From positions 124,001-188,000 of the forward strand of contig JAVJST010000008.1 of assembly GCA_040219295.1 (NCBI GenBank): a stretch of 64,000 nucleotides of DNA, written 5' to 3'. Below, piece by piece: positions 9,706 through 18,842 of this stretch; position 1 is the stretch's first letter, and every line of letters starts with the position of its first letter. The position numbers and the translations under genes are program-made. The notes under the pieces were generated by a model. The model had not been told where the DNA came from. It made no database searches and saw only the letters and a list, made by a program, of their open reading frames with translations. This DNA is from JAVJST01 sp040219295 (GTDB lineage: Bacteria > Pseudomonadota > Alphaproteobacteria > Rhodospirillales > Casp-alpha2).

Positions 9706-10665
9706 TCACATCGAACCGGTCAACCCGTTTCGACGAATAAATGAAAAGATTTTTTCGTTCAAACTTTTCGAATATTGCTCATTCAACAAAAAATCTTTCT
9801 GAATCTGATTCCTGAACCATGTCAGCTGGCGCTTGGCGTAGTTCCGGCTCGCCTGCTGCGCTGCCCCGACGGCGGATTGTAGGTTCAGCTCGCCGGCGAG
9901 GTAACTTCCGAGCTCCCGGATGCCGACCGCCTTCATCGCCGGCAGGTCCCGATCCAGCCCGAGCGCCAGGAATTCGCGCACCTCGTCGACGGCGCCCGCG
10001 TCGATCATGGCATCGAAACGCCGGTCGATGGCCTCATAGAGCACTTCCCGATCGGGCTCGATCACCAGGGTGACGAACCGGATGCCGTCGACCACAGATG
10101 CGTTCCCCGCCGCGAGCCAAGCGCTCAGCGGTCTGCCGGTCGCCTCGAACACCTCCATGGCCCGCACCAGGCGCTGACGGTCGCCATCGCCAAGCCGGGC
10201 AGCGGATTGCGGATCCACCGCCATCAACCTCTCGCGGAACGCCGGTCCGCCAAGATCCCGATACGCCGCCGAGACCTGCGCCCGCACGTCGTCGGGGATC
10301 GGCGGCACGTCGGCAATCCCCTCGATCAGCATCTTGAGATACATACCCGTCCCGCCGGTCACGACAGGCAGACGCCCCTGGGCGAGCGTTTCCTCGATCA
10401 CCGGGGCGGCGAGCCCCAGCCAGTCGCCGACCGAACACTTCGTCGATGCCGGCAGGCAACCGTACAGCCGGTGCGGAACACAGGCCTCGTCCGCCTCCGA
10501 CGGACGCGCGGTGACGATGTGAAGCTCGTTATAGACCTGCATGCTGTCGGCATTGATGACGACGCCGTCGAACTCCTCGGCCACGGCCATGGCCAAACCG
10601 GACTTGCCGCTCGCGGTCGGCCCCGCGACGATCAGCGCAGTGCGTTCGTGTGTTGCAGTCATCAT
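9706..10665 (-). CDS. miaA: tRNA dimethylallyltransferase MiaA
   Basis: 319 residues. MiaA adds a dimethylallyl group to N6 of A37 in tRNAs that read UNN codons. The P-loop GPTASGKSGLA is near residues 15-25 and the substrate-recognition motif INADSMQVY follows. The central QRLVRAMEVFEATGRPLS and C-terminal NYAKRQLTWFRNQ are MiaA signatures. It is divergent from serB with only about 20 nt between the start codons, so the promoters must overlap or lie inside the genes. Confidence 0.96.
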   Translation of the reverse strand: MMTATHERTALIVAGPTASGKSGLAMAVAEEFDGVVINADSMQVYNELHIVTARPSEADEACVPHRLYGCLPASTKCSVGDWLGLAAPVIEETLAQGRLPVVTGGTGMYLKMLIEGIADVPPIPDDVRAQVSAAYRDLGGPAFRERLMAVDPQSAARLGDGDRQRLVRAMEVFEATGRPLSAWLAAGNASVVDGIRFVTLVIEPDREVLYEAIDRRFDAMIDAGAVDEVREFLALGLDRDLPAMKAVGIRELGSYLAGELNLQSAVGAAQQASRNYAKRQLTWFRNQIQKDFLLNEQYSKSLNEKIFSFIRRNGLTGSM

Positions 10666-10686
10666 CGGCGGAGAGTACCAACCAGC

Positions 10687-11586
10687 ATGTCGAATAATCT
10701 GACCCTCGTCGCCCCGCAGGGCGACCTGACCGACGCCATTGTCTCCGAGACCCGCGCGGCCCTCAATGCCTCAGGCGCCGAAACCGGTGAGACTTTATGG
10801 CTGTCGCCCGCCCGGGCGGCCGACATCTCGTTCTCCGGCATGGCTGAAGCCGACGCCGAGGGCCTCGCCGCCGGGGTCATCGGCGGTCGCGCCGTCGACG
10901 CCTGCGCACTGCCAGCGGCCGGTCGCCGGAAGAAACTGCTGATCGCCGACATGGATTCGACGATCCTCGCCAATGAAACCCTCGACGAGATTGCGGCGGA
11001 GGCCGGAATCGGCGAAAAGGTCGCCGACATCACGGCGCGCAGCATGCGCGGCGAGTTGAACTTCGAGGAAAGCCTGCGCGCCCGGGTCGCGCTGCTCGCT
11101 GGCAGGGATGCGGGAATCATCGACGCAGTACTCGACCGTATCGAATTGAACCCGGGTGCCCGTGCATTCGTCGCCACCATGCGAAACAACAACGCCGTCA
11201 CGGCGCTGGTCTCCGGCGGCTTCACCATGTTCACGGACCGGGTCCAGGACTGGCTCGGGTTTCACGTCGCCAAGGCCAATGACTTCGAGATCGAGGACGG
11301 CCGCCTGACCGGGCGTCTCGACGGTCCCATCGTCGGTCGCGAAACCAAGCTGCAATGGCTGGAGGATCTGGGACGAAAGCACGACATCGGTCAAGCCGAT
11401 GCCCTGACGATCGGCGACGGCGCCAACGATCTCGCCATGGTGACGTCCGCCGGTTTAGGAATTGCCTACCACGGCAAACCGATCCTGCGTGAACATGCCC
11501 GCGCACGGATCGATCACACGGACCTCCGTACGGCGCTCTACTTCCAGGGCTACCGCGACGACGAAATCAGCGAACATTGGGCCTGA
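10687..11586 (+). CDS. serB: Phosphoserine phosphatase
   Basis: A 299-residue HAD-superfamily enzyme that dephosphorylates L-phosphoserine in the last step of serine synthesis. Motif I is IADMDSTILANETLDE, with the nucleophile the first Asp of DMDST. Motif II is LVSGGFTMF and motif IV is LTIGDGANDLAMV. An N-terminal ~75-residue segment corresponds to the regulatory part of SerB. I start at MSNNLTLVAP, divergent from miaA. A longer open frame upstream is antisense to miaA and is discarded. Confidence 0.95.
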   Translation: MSNNLTLVAPQGDLTDAIVSETRAALNASGAETGETLWLSPARAADISFSGMAEADAEGLAAGVIGGRAVDACALPAAGRRKKLLIADMDSTILANETLDEIAAEAGIGEKVADITARSMRGELNFEESLRARVALLAGRDAGIIDAVLDRIELNPGARAFVATMRNNNAVTALVSGGFTMFTDRVQDWLGFHVAKANDFEIEDGRLTGRLDGPIVGRETKLQWLEDLGRKHDIGQADALTIGDGANDLAMVTSAGLGIAYHGKPILREHARARIDHTDLRTALYFQGYRDDEISEHWA

Positions 11587-11595
11587 ATCGGTTAC

Positions 11596-11619
11596 GGGCG
11601 GAGCCGTGAGGCTCCGCCC
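11596..11619. terminator. Perfect 10-bp hairpin between convergent serB and degP
   Basis: GGGCGGAGCC, a GTGA loop, then GGCTCCGCCC form a perfect stem just after serB. There is no clear T-run on either side, so it is a likely but imperfect bidirectional terminator. Confidence 0.5.
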
Positions 11620-11670
11620 GCCCGGGTAGACCTCCCTGGGAAACGAGAGTGCCTATCCCAAATCGCGCCC

Positions 11671-13158
11671 TTACTCGGGCTGCTGGCTGATGGACACCGT
11701 GACGAACCGGGGCCCGGCCTGGCTTTCAACCAGCATCAAAACGACCTTGCGCCCCGCTTCGCGGGCAGCATCGATCTTCTGTTGTATGTCCGTCGGTGTC
11801 GAAACCTCAGAGCGACTGACTTCGACGATCAGGTCGCCCGGCATGATGCCTTTTTCAGCGGCCGGACCCCCCTCATCGACTGCAGTAACAATGACGCCTT
11901 TCGCGTTCTCGTCAAGTTCGAACAAGGACTTAATCTCGTCATTCAGCGGCGACGCGGTCAGTCCGATGTCGCTCAGTTCGACTTCGCCAGACTGGCCGTT
12001 ACCGCCGACATCCGCCGACGCCAGCTGTTCTTCGTCGGGCAGTTCGCCGAGTGTGACAGTGGCTTTGGCGCGTTCTCCGTCTCGCCAGACGCTGACGGTA
12101 ACTTCCTTGCCGACCGCCGTTTCGGCGACGACACGCGGCAGCTCGCGCATCTCGTCGATCGGCTTGCCGTCGAACTCGAGGATCACGTCGCCGACCTTGA
12201 GATCGCTGTCCGCCGCCGGCCCGTCGGCAACGATATTGGCGATCAGCGCGCCACGGGCGTCTTCAAGGCCGAGGGTCTCGGCGATATCTTCGGAAACCTG
12301 CTGGATGTGAACGCCGAGCCAGCCGCGGCGCACTTCACCGTGGTCGATGAGCTGGTCGATCACCGGCTTGGCGGTGCTGGTCGGAATCGCGAAGCCAATG
12401 CCCACGCTGCCGCCCGACGGCGAGAAGATCGCCGTGTTGATGCCGATGACCTCGCCGTCGATATTAAACATCGGACCGCCGGAATTGCCCCGGTTGATTG
12501 ACGCGTCGGTCTGGATGTAGTCGTCGTAAGGGCCGGAGTTGATGTCGCGTCCCCGGGCCGAAATGATGCCGGCGGTAACGGTGCCGCCCAGTCCGAACGG
12601 GTTGCCGATGGCAACGATCCAATCGCCGACCCGCGACGCATCGGAATCACCGAATTTGACGTATGGCAGATCCTTGTCGGGGTCGACCTTGAGCACCGCA
12701 ATGTCGGTCCGTGAGTCGCGGCCGACAAGTACGGCCTTGAGACGAGTGTCGTCGTGCAAAATGACGGTGATTTCGTCGGCGTCCTGAATAACGTGGTTGT
12801 TGGTCACCACGTAGCCGTCCTTCGAGATCAAGAAACCGGAACCGAGAGACGTCGCGTTGCGTTCGCGCTGCTGCGGCTGCTGGCGATTGAAGAATTCCTC
12901 GAAAAAGTCCTCAAACGGCGAGCCCGGCGGCAGTTGCGGGAAAGCCGGTCCTTCACGGCCGTGAACCACTGTCGTCGTCGAGATGTTCACCACCTTGGGC
13001 AGCAGGTCTTCCGCGAGATCGGCGAATGACTCGGGCGTAGACCGCGCATACGCGCTGGTCGCGCTCAACAGCAAGGCAGCGATGACCAGCCACGTCACAT
13101 GGACCGGGGCCAGCAGGCGGCCGGGGACCGAGTTTGCACGGGTTCTGATAGCGTTCAT
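11671..13158 (-). CDS. degP: DegP/DegQ (Do) family periplasmic serine protease
   Basis: 495 residues from MNAIRTRANS, with AGGAG 10 nt upstream of the ATG. A signal peptide (about 1-39, ending SAYA) sends it to the periplasm. The trypsin-like domain has the triad His122 (TNNHVI), Asp152 (SRTDIAVL) and Ser226 (INRGNSGGP). Two PDZ domains follow, with ILEFDGKPIDEMRELP and IVEVSRSEVSTPTDI marking them. It acts as protease and chaperone on misfolded envelope proteins. Downstream of the hflKC/DUF2065 genes on the same strand, it completes a membrane-protein quality-control cluster. Confidence 0.95.
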   Translation of the reverse strand: MNAIRTRANSVPGRLLAPVHVTWLVIAALLLSATSAYARSTPESFADLAEDLLPKVVNISTTTVVHGREGPAFPQLPPGSPFEDFFEEFFNRQQPQQRERNATSLGSGFLISKDGYVVTNNHVIQDADEITVILHDDTRLKAVLVGRDSRTDIAVLKVDPDKDLPYVKFGDSDASRVGDWIVAIGNPFGLGGTVTAGIISARGRDINSGPYDDYIQTDASINRGNSGGPMFNIDGEVIGINTAIFSPSGGSVGIGFAIPTSTAKPVIDQLIDHGEVRRGWLGVHIQQVSEDIAETLGLEDARGALIANIVADGPAADSDLKVGDVILEFDGKPIDEMRELPRVVAETAVGKEVTVSVWRDGERAKATVTLGELPDEEQLASADVGGNGQSGEVELSDIGLTASPLNDEIKSLFELDENAKGVIVTAVDEGGPAAEKGIMPGDLIVEVSRSEVSTPTDIQQKIDAAREAGRKVVLMLVESQAGPRFVTVSISQQPE

Positions 13159-13332
13159 CGCGTATCGTCTCCTGATTTCTAAAGCTTGAACCTGAACTTC
13201 GGGGGAACTGGCCAGCAACGGCCCAGCCCCATCGAGGCTCTGCGTATGACGCCAGAATTTGACGAAATCATGGTTGGCGCCGGGCAACATTGTGATTATT
13301 GAACCGAAAGACACCAGGAAACCGCACCGCCG

Positions 13333-13530
13333 TCACCCCCGCACCATCCAGACAATGACGACGCCTGTCACCGCCGCCAGCACGCCGCCGGCACGCAGTG
13401 TGCTCGGCGGCATGGCGAGGACTTGCAGTAGCATCTTCTTCATCCGGTCCGGAAACAACGCGTAGACAGCCCCCTCCAGCGCCACGGCAAGGCCGATGGC
13501 CACGATCAGGTCCGTGAATCCGACCGACAC
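13333..13530 (-). CDS. DUF2065 (YjeT-like) small membrane protein
   Basis: 65 residues with two predicted transmembrane helices separated by the typical FPDRMKKMLLQVLAMPP loop. DUF2065 proteins are regularly encoded right after hflC, as here, where only 6 nt separate the two genes. The function is unknown; context suggests membrane-protein quality control. Confidence 0.9.
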   Translation of the reverse strand: MSVGFTDLIVAIGLAVALEGAVYALFPDRMKKMLLQVLAMPPSTLRAGGVLAAVTGVVIVWMVRG

Positions 13531-13536
13531 TGGGTC

Positions 13537-14409
13537 CTATTCCGCCGTCTTGGGCGGCGCCTGGTTGAAGAAGCGGAAGAACTCGGAATCGGGCTTCAAC
13601 ACCAGCGTGGTGCCGCCGCCGAGCGATTTCTCATAGGCCTCCATGGTCCGGTAGAACTCGAAGAAATCGGGATCCTGGCCAAACGCATCGGACAGCACCT
13701 TGTTGCGCTGGCCCTCGCCCTGACCCTTGAGAATCTCGGCCTGACGCTGGGCCTCGGCGAGAATGACCGTGCGGTCCTTGTCGGCCTCGGCCTCGATCTT
13801 GAGCTTGAGCTCCTCACCCTCGGCGCGCAGTTGCGCCGCCTGGGCGATACGATCGGAACGCATTCGGTTGTACACCGCCTGGGATGTCGCCTCCGGCAGG
13901 TCGGTACGGCCGATGCGAACGTCGATGACCTCAATCCCGAACTCGGGCGCCTGCGATTTCATCTGGTTGGTGATCCGGTTCATGACTTGGGCGCGGACAC
14001 CGGTCAGCATGTCCGGCAACAGGACCTGCCCGACTTCGCTTCGAATCGCAGAGTTCAACCGGCCGCCGAAAATCTGGCGGAAGTTGGCGTCCGTCTGGGC
14101 GCGTTTGCGGAACTCGAGCGGGTCGACGATCTTGTAACGCAGAAACGAATCCACGTTGATGCGTTTCTGGTCCTTGAGGATGACCTCCTGGGCCGGCGGG
14201 TCGAGATCGAGGATGCGGCGGTCGTAATATTCCACGTTCTGGATGAACGGAATCTTCACGTTCAAGCCGGGTTCCTGAATCACCCGCTGCGGATTCCCGA
14301 ACTGCAGGACCATCGCCTGCGTCGTCTGATGCACCGTGAAAAGCGAGCTGAAAACAACGAACCCGGTTACGGCGACGATCACACCCAAGATAGCTAGCTT
14401 GCGGTTCAT
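13537..14409 (-). CDS. hflC: Protease modulator HflC
   Basis: A 290-residue SPFH/band-7 protein with an N-terminal membrane anchor (LAILGVIVAVTGFVVFSSLF). With HflK it forms the large membrane cage that surrounds and modulates the FtsH protease. The band-7 core (QAMVLQFGNPQRVIQEPGLNV) and the coiled coil RAEGEELKLKIEAEADKD...AQRQAEILKGQGEG are clear. The start overlaps the hflK stop by 4 nt (ATGA), indicating translational coupling. Confidence 0.95.
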   Translation of the reverse strand: MNRKLAILGVIVAVTGFVVFSSLFTVHQTTQAMVLQFGNPQRVIQEPGLNVKIPFIQNVEYYDRRILDLDPPAQEVILKDQKRINVDSFLRYKIVDPLEFRKRAQTDANFRQIFGGRLNSAIRSEVGQVLLPDMLTGVRAQVMNRITNQMKSQAPEFGIEVIDVRIGRTDLPEATSQAVYNRMRSDRIAQAAQLRAEGEELKLKIEAEADKDRTVILAEAQRQAEILKGQGEGQRNKVLSDAFGQDPDFFEFYRTMEAYEKSLGGGTTLVLKPDSEFFRFFNQAPPKTAE

Positions 14410-15515
14410 TGGTTGCCTCCCGTGCCCGATTTTCTCAACTCGTTCAACGGCAGATAAGGCACCACGCCCGGCCCGCCATCGTCGGTGTCGATGATGATCT
14501 TCTCCGATTCGCTCATGATCTGCTGCATGCGCTCGAGGAACAATCGCCGCGTCGTGACGTCCTTGGCGTTCACGTACGTCTGGTAGACTGACAGGAACCG
14601 CTCGGCCTCACCTTCGGCTTCCTTGATGATCCGCTCCTTGTACGCGGTGGCATCCTGGATGATCCGTTGTGCCTGACCCTTGGCCCGCGGAACGATGTCG
14701 TTGCGATAGGCAATAGCCTCGTTCTGCGAACGCTCCTGGTCCTGTCGTGCGCGCTGCACGTCGTTGAAGGCATCGATGACCTCGGCCGGCGGATCGACCT
14801 TGTCCTGCTTGACCTGGGCGATGGCGACACCGGCACCGTAGAAGTCGAGAATTTGCTGCAGCAGTTCGCGGGTGCGTTCTTCGACCTGCAGACGCTGCAC
14901 GGTGAGCGCCTCCTCAAGAGGCGTCTGGCCAACGATCTCGCGTATCGCGCTCTCGGCCGCCAGCTTGATCGTGGTCTCCGGATCGCGAATGTTGAACAAG
15001 TAGTCGGCTGCGTTCTTGATGCGCCACTGCACGATGAAATCGATGTCGATGATGTTCTGGTCGGCCGTCAGCATCAGGCTTTCCTGCTTCACATCGCGAA
15101 CCGAGCGTCCGCTGTCGCTGCCGCGGAAACCGATTTCGGTCGTGTTGGTGTTCTCGACGTTGACGATGGCGACTTCGCCGATGGGCGCCGGGAACCAGAA
15201 ATTGAGACCCGAAGATGTCGATTTGACGTACTCGCCGAACAGCAGCTCGATGCCTTGCTCGCCCGGCTGCACCCGATAGAGGCCGCTGCCAAGCCAGATC
15301 AGAACGCCGACGATAACAATGAGAAGGAGACCGCGCGCACCGCCGCCACCCGTGGGCAGGAACCCTTTGAATTTCTCCTGCGAGCGGCGAAGCATCTCTT
15401 CAATATCCGGCGGTTGTCCGCCGCCACCGCCGCCACCCGGCCGCGGATTGCCCCATGGTCCCTGGCCGCCGTTTCCGCTGCCCCAGGGTCCGCCTCCTTG
15501 TGATTTCCAAGGCAT
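14406..15515 (-). CDS. hflK: FtsH protease activity modulator HflK
   Basis: 369 residues from MPWKSQGGGPWG. The N-terminus is Gly/Pro/Trp-rich and cytosolic, followed by a transmembrane helix (GLLLIVIVGVLIWLGSGLY) and the SPFH domain beginning RVQPGEQGIELLFG. A coiled coil with RAKGQAQRIIQDATAYKERIIKEAEGEA follows. It partners HflC around FtsH. It is the first gene of hflK-hflC-DUF2065-degP and is divergent from mrp, with about 180 nt between them. Confidence 0.95.
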   Translation of the reverse strand: MPWKSQGGGPWGSGNGGQGPWGNPRPGGGGGGGQPPDIEEMLRRSQEKFKGFLPTGGGGARGLLLIVIVGVLIWLGSGLYRVQPGEQGIELLFGEYVKSTSSGLNFWFPAPIGEVAIVNVENTNTTEIGFRGSDSGRSVRDVKQESLMLTADQNIIDIDFIVQWRIKNAADYLFNIRDPETTIKLAAESAIREIVGQTPLEEALTVQRLQVEERTRELLQQILDFYGAGVAIAQVKQDKVDPPAEVIDAFNDVQRARQDQERSQNEAIAYRNDIVPRAKGQAQRIIQDATAYKERIIKEAEGEAERFLSVYQTYVNAKDVTTRRLFLERMQQIMSESEKIIIDTDDGGPGVVPYLPLNELRKSGTGGNQ

Positions 15516-15691
15516 AGATTTTCCCGTCCAATCGCAATTATTGGAGGTCCCGCCTGCCGGCACCTCTTGCAAACCTTGATCTGCCACCCCATTCGTTCTA
15601 CAGGCTCTTGCTCCAGCCGGAGCGAGACGACAACGAGCGGCGCGCCAGACACGCGCCCGAAATATCGGCACACAGCGCGGAGTTTGCAAGT

Positions 15692-16879
15692 ATGGCGGAC
15701 ATATCGGAGCAAAACATTCTCAACGTTCTTGGCGGCGTCAGCGACCCCGAGAGCGGAAAGGACGTGGTCAGCCTCGGCATGGTGAAGGGTGTTCAGATCA
15801 AGGACGGACACGTCGCCTTCGCGCTCGAAGTCGATCCCGCCAGGGGCGAAGCCATGGAACCGGTCCGCAAGGCCGCCGAGCAGGCGGTCCATGCCATGCC
15901 CGGCGTACTGACCGCGACGGTCGTGCTGACCGCCGAACGACCGTCCGGGCAGGGCAACGGCGGCGCCCATCCGCAACAAGGCCATGGACACGCACACGGG
16001 CACGACCACGGGCACGACCACGGGCACGGTCACTCGAACGCCGGGATACCCGGCGCCAGCGACGGCCGCGACCTGCTACCCGGCGTTTCGGCACTGATCG
16101 CCGTGGCTTCGGGCAAGGGCGGTGTCGGCAAGTCGACCACCGCGGTCAACCTCGCCATGGGGCTGCGCCGCCAGGGCCTCAAGGTCGGCATCCTGGACGC
16201 CGATATCTATGGCCCCTCGCTGCCACGCATGATGGGCATCACCGGCAAACCCGCGTCGCCCGACGGCAAGCGCATCGATCCCATGGAAAACCACGGCGTC
16301 AAGGTCATGTCGATGGGCTTCCTGGTCGAGGAAGACACCCCGATGATCTGGCGCGGCCCGATGGTCCAGTCGGCACTGGAGCAGATGATGCGCGACGTCA
16401 ACTGGGGTAACCTCGACGTGCTGATCATCGACATGCCGCCGGGTACGGGCGATGCCCAGCTCACCATGGCACAGCGTGTACCGCTGACCGGCGCGGTCAT
16501 CGTCTCGACGCCGCAGGACATCGCCCTGCTCGATGCGCGCAAAGGACTGAACATGTTCCGCAAAGTCAACGTGCCGGTGTTCGGCATCGTTGAAAACATG
16601 AGCTATTTCGCCTGTCCGAAGTGCGGCGAACGCACCGAGATCTTTGGCCATGGCGGCGCCAGGAAGACCGCCGAGTCCATGGGTACCGATTTTCTTGGTG
16701 AGATTCCGCTGCACATCGACATTCGCACCAACGCGGATGCCGGCACGCCGATCGTCATTTCCAAACCCGACAGCGAACACGCCAAGGCCTATTGCGACGC
16801 CGCCGCCGCACTCTGGGAACGCGCCGAGGTCGAACTCAACCGGGCCAGGGGTGCGTCTCCCAGGATCGTCATGGAGTGA
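15692..16879 (+). CDS. mrp: Mrp/ApbC (NBP35-type) iron-sulfur carrier ATPase with a His-rich linker
   Basis: 395 residues. An N-terminal MIP18/DUF59 domain (about 1-90, NVLGGVSDPESGKDVVSLGMV) precedes a deviant-Walker P-loop ATPase (IAVASGKGGVGKSTTAVNLA). A C-terminal CPKC motif is the expected Fe-S ligand pair. It scaffolds or transfers 4Fe-4S clusters to apoproteins. The unusual part is the linker between domains (about residues 98-112), where HGHAHGHDHGHDHGHGH is encoded by a short tandem DNA repeat at about 15985-16032. The start chosen gives the normal DUF59 N-terminus. It converges with the DMT gene, with 2 nt between the stops. Confidence 0.94.
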   Translation: MADISEQNILNVLGGVSDPESGKDVVSLGMVKGVQIKDGHVAFALEVDPARGEAMEPVRKAAEQAVHAMPGVLTATVVLTAERPSGQGNGGAHPQQGHGHAHGHDHGHDHGHGHSNAGIPGASDGRDLLPGVSALIAVASGKGGVGKSTTAVNLAMGLRRQGLKVGILDADIYGPSLPRMMGITGKPASPDGKRIDPMENHGVKVMSMGFLVEEDTPMIWRGPMVQSALEQMMRDVNWGNLDVLIIDMPPGTGDAQLTMAQRVPLTGAVIVSTPQDIALLDARKGLNMFRKVNVPVFGIVENMSYFACPKCGERTEIFGHGGARKTAESMGTDFLGEIPLHIDIRTNADAGTPIVISKPDSEHAKAYCDAAAALWERAEVELNRARGASPRIVME

Positions 16880-16881
16880 GC

Positions 16882-17781
16882 CTAAGGCCCGGCGCCACCC
16901 GCCGCTTTCTTGATACGGCCTTCCTTTGCGAGCAGGGATTCCCGGCGCGCAATGTATAGTGTCGCGGCGACGATGACCGCCGCGCCGGCAACGGTGTAGG
17001 CATCGGGCACTTCCTGGAAAAAGATAAAGGCGCCGATGGCGACGAACACCAGCCGGGTGTACTGGATCGGCACCAGGATCGAGGGCTCGCCGTTGGCGTA
17101 GGCCTGAATATCCGAGTATCCGCGCACCATGCCGAACAGGGACACGCCGATCAGCAGGGCCCAGGCGAACAGGTCCGGCGTCACCCAGGCGTAGGCAGTG
17201 AACGGCGCGGTCGCGATCAGCGCCATGGTCATGGCGTAAACCATCATGATCTCCGGCGGATCCGATTTCGACAGGTGTTTACCGATCAGCAGGACGAGGC
17301 TGAAGCACAGTGAACTGCCGAGCGGAATCAGCAGCAGCGGGTCGAACCCGGCCGTCGCCGGCCGGAGCACGATGATAACGCCGATGAATCCCGTCGCCAT
17401 GGCGAGCGTGCGACGCCAGCCGGGTGTCTCGCCAAAGATCGGGATCGAGAATACGGTCACCCAGAGCGGCGCCGTGAAGAACAGCACGGTCGCCGTCGCC
17501 ATCGGCAAATGGGTCAGCGAGTAGTACCCGAAATAGAGTGCGGCGATCGTCAGCCCCCCGCGCGCCGCGTGCCATCGCCAGCGCTCATTCCAGACCGGGC
17601 CGGATTTTCGCCACATCACGGCTGCGCCAAATACCACGAGACCGATGGCGCAGCGCACGGTGACGATCTCGACCACGGGAACCAGGCCGCCCAGCCCGCG
17701 CACGCACAGCGACATGCCCGTCGCACCGAGCACGGATGAAGAAATCCACAGCAGGCCCTTCTGGTTTCCGCTCAGCGCCAC
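16882..17781 (-). CDS. DMT superfamily (EamA) transporter
   Basis: 299 residues with ten hydrophobic helices arranged as two EamA repeats. The second begins near LLIPLGSSLCFSLVLLIGKHLS and a characteristic YSLTHLPMATATVLFF occurs in the first half. Such inner-membrane proteins usually export amino acids or related metabolites; the substrate is not predictable here. It stands alone on its strand. Confidence 0.9.
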   Translation of the reverse strand: MALSGNQKGLLWISSSVLGATGMSLCVRGLGGLVPVVEIVTVRCAIGLVVFGAAVMWRKSGPVWNERWRWHAARGGLTIAALYFGYYSLTHLPMATATVLFFTAPLWVTVFSIPIFGETPGWRRTLAMATGFIGVIIVLRPATAGFDPLLLIPLGSSLCFSLVLLIGKHLSKSDPPEIMMVYAMTMALIATAPFTAYAWVTPDLFAWALLIGVSLFGMVRGYSDIQAYANGEPSILVPIQYTRLVFVAIGAFIFFQEVPDAYTVAGAAVIVAATLYIARRESLLAKEGRIKKAAGGAGP

Positions 17782-17821
17782 GGTTTGAAATCCGCCTCGA
17801 ATATCCAGGTTCTGACGAGTA

Positions 17822-17851
17822 AAAGGCGGCGATCAGGCGATCGCCGCCTTT
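17822..17851 (-). terminator. Intrinsic terminator after the SRPBCC gene
   Basis: A 13-bp perfect stem (AAAGGCGGCGATC / GATCGCCGCCTTT) with a 4-nt loop is followed on the minus strand by TTTT. It sits just past the stop of the gene at 17874. Confidence 0.75.
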
Positions 17852-17873
17852 CGCATACTGCTGCGGCGAAGGT

Positions 17874-18284
17874 TCAGCCGCCGAACATCTTCCTCAGGTT
17901 GTCGAAACCCGTCTGGTAGATGTTCTCGACCACCTTCATGGCCTCGTTGTCGGTGCCGACCGCCTCGAAATCGCTCGACCACTCGACGCTGGATCCGCCC
18001 TTGCCGTCGTCCTTGACCTTGAGGCGGGCCGTGTAGTTGGTCACCGGTAAAGGGCTGTCCTTGATCGAGTACGAATACTCGCGCTCGTGCTCATTGATCT
18101 TCTCGAGGCGTTCGACGATCTTGCCCCCGCCCGCGAGCGACAGGATACGCTCCTGGCCTTCTTCCTTCAGCTCGCTTTTTTCGACGGCCGGGTGCCAGTC
18201 GGGCAAGGCATTAAATCCGCCGATCAGCTTCCAGACGTCGTCTGCGGACGCTTGCAAGTCCGTGGTCATGCTGACTTTGGGCAT
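17874..18284 (-). CDS. SRPBCC (START/PYR-like) family protein
   Basis: 136 residues matching the polyketide-cyclase/PYR-like lipid-binding fold: KVSMTTDLQASADDVWKLIGGFNALPDWHPAVEKSEL at the start, YSYSIKDSPLPVTNYTARLKV in the middle, and a long C-terminal helix. Members bind hydrophobic ligands; no specific function can be assigned. It is immediately downstream of folA on the same strand (30 nt) and followed by a strong terminator, so it may be the last gene of a thyA-folA transcript. Confidence 0.85.
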   Translation of the reverse strand: MPKVSMTTDLQASADDVWKLIGGFNALPDWHPAVEKSELKEEGQERILSLAGGGKIVERLEKINEHEREYSYSIKDSPLPVTNYTARLKVKDDGKGGSSVEWSSDFEAVGTDNEAMKVVENIYQTGFDNLRKMFGG

Positions 18285-18314
18285 TGGTTCTCTCCCGTGT
18301 GATCCTTGGCGCGT

Positions 18315-18836
18315 TCAGTCTGTCGCGCCGATACGTTCAAGTATAACGAAACTCAATCCGGGATCACCTTCTTGTTCGGGGTCGCGGTCATCGCGCGACA
18401 CTTCGCGCCACTGTGACGCCGGCATTTCGGGAAATGTCGTGTCGCCGTCGACGGTCATGTGGACCTCGGTCAGGATGATGTGGGTCGCACGCGCCATCGC
18501 CGCGGCGTAGATCTGCCCGCCGCCGATAACCATGATACGCTCGCCGCCCGGCGCCCCGGCGGCAAGGGCCAGGGCGTCCTCCAGTCCGGGCGATACCACG
18601 ATGCCGTCGCGCGCATAGCCCGGGTCCCGCGTCACGACGATGTTCTCGCGGCCCGGCAGCGGGCGGCCGATGGATTCGAATGTCTTCCTGCCCATAATCA
18701 CGGGATGGCCCATCGTCACCTGCCTGAAAAACTTCAGGTCCGAGGGCAGGTGCCACGGCAGGCCGCCGTCGCGGCCGATGACACGATTGTCGGACATGGC
18801 GACAACGAGGCAGATATCAGGACCGGCATCTGTCAT
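18315..18836 (-). CDS. folA: Dihydrofolate reductase
   Basis: 173 residues. It reduces dihydrofolate with NADPH. The sequence VVAMSDNRVIGRDGGLPWHLPSDLKFFRQVTMGHPVIMGRKTFESIG covers the Met20-loop region, the catalytic acidic residue (Asp in LPSDLKFF) and the NADPH-binding GRKT. IMVIGGGQIY is the second cofactor motif. It follows thyA by 6 nt, and thymidylate synthase makes its substrate, so the pairing is functional. Confidence 0.96.
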   Translation of the reverse strand: MTDAGPDICLVVAMSDNRVIGRDGGLPWHLPSDLKFFRQVTMGHPVIMGRKTFESIGRPLPGRENIVVTRDPGYARDGIVVSPGLEDALALAAGAPGGERIMVIGGGQIYAAAMARATHIILTEVHMTVDGDTTFPEMPASQWREVSRDDRDPEQEGDPGLSFVILERIGATD

Positions 18837-18842
18837 CGCGGA

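Noticed and set aside
15985..16032. Short tandem repeat that might suggest a CRISPR-like array
   Set aside because: The units are 9-12 nt with no spacers, in frame within mrp, and encode His-Gly/His-Asp pairs.
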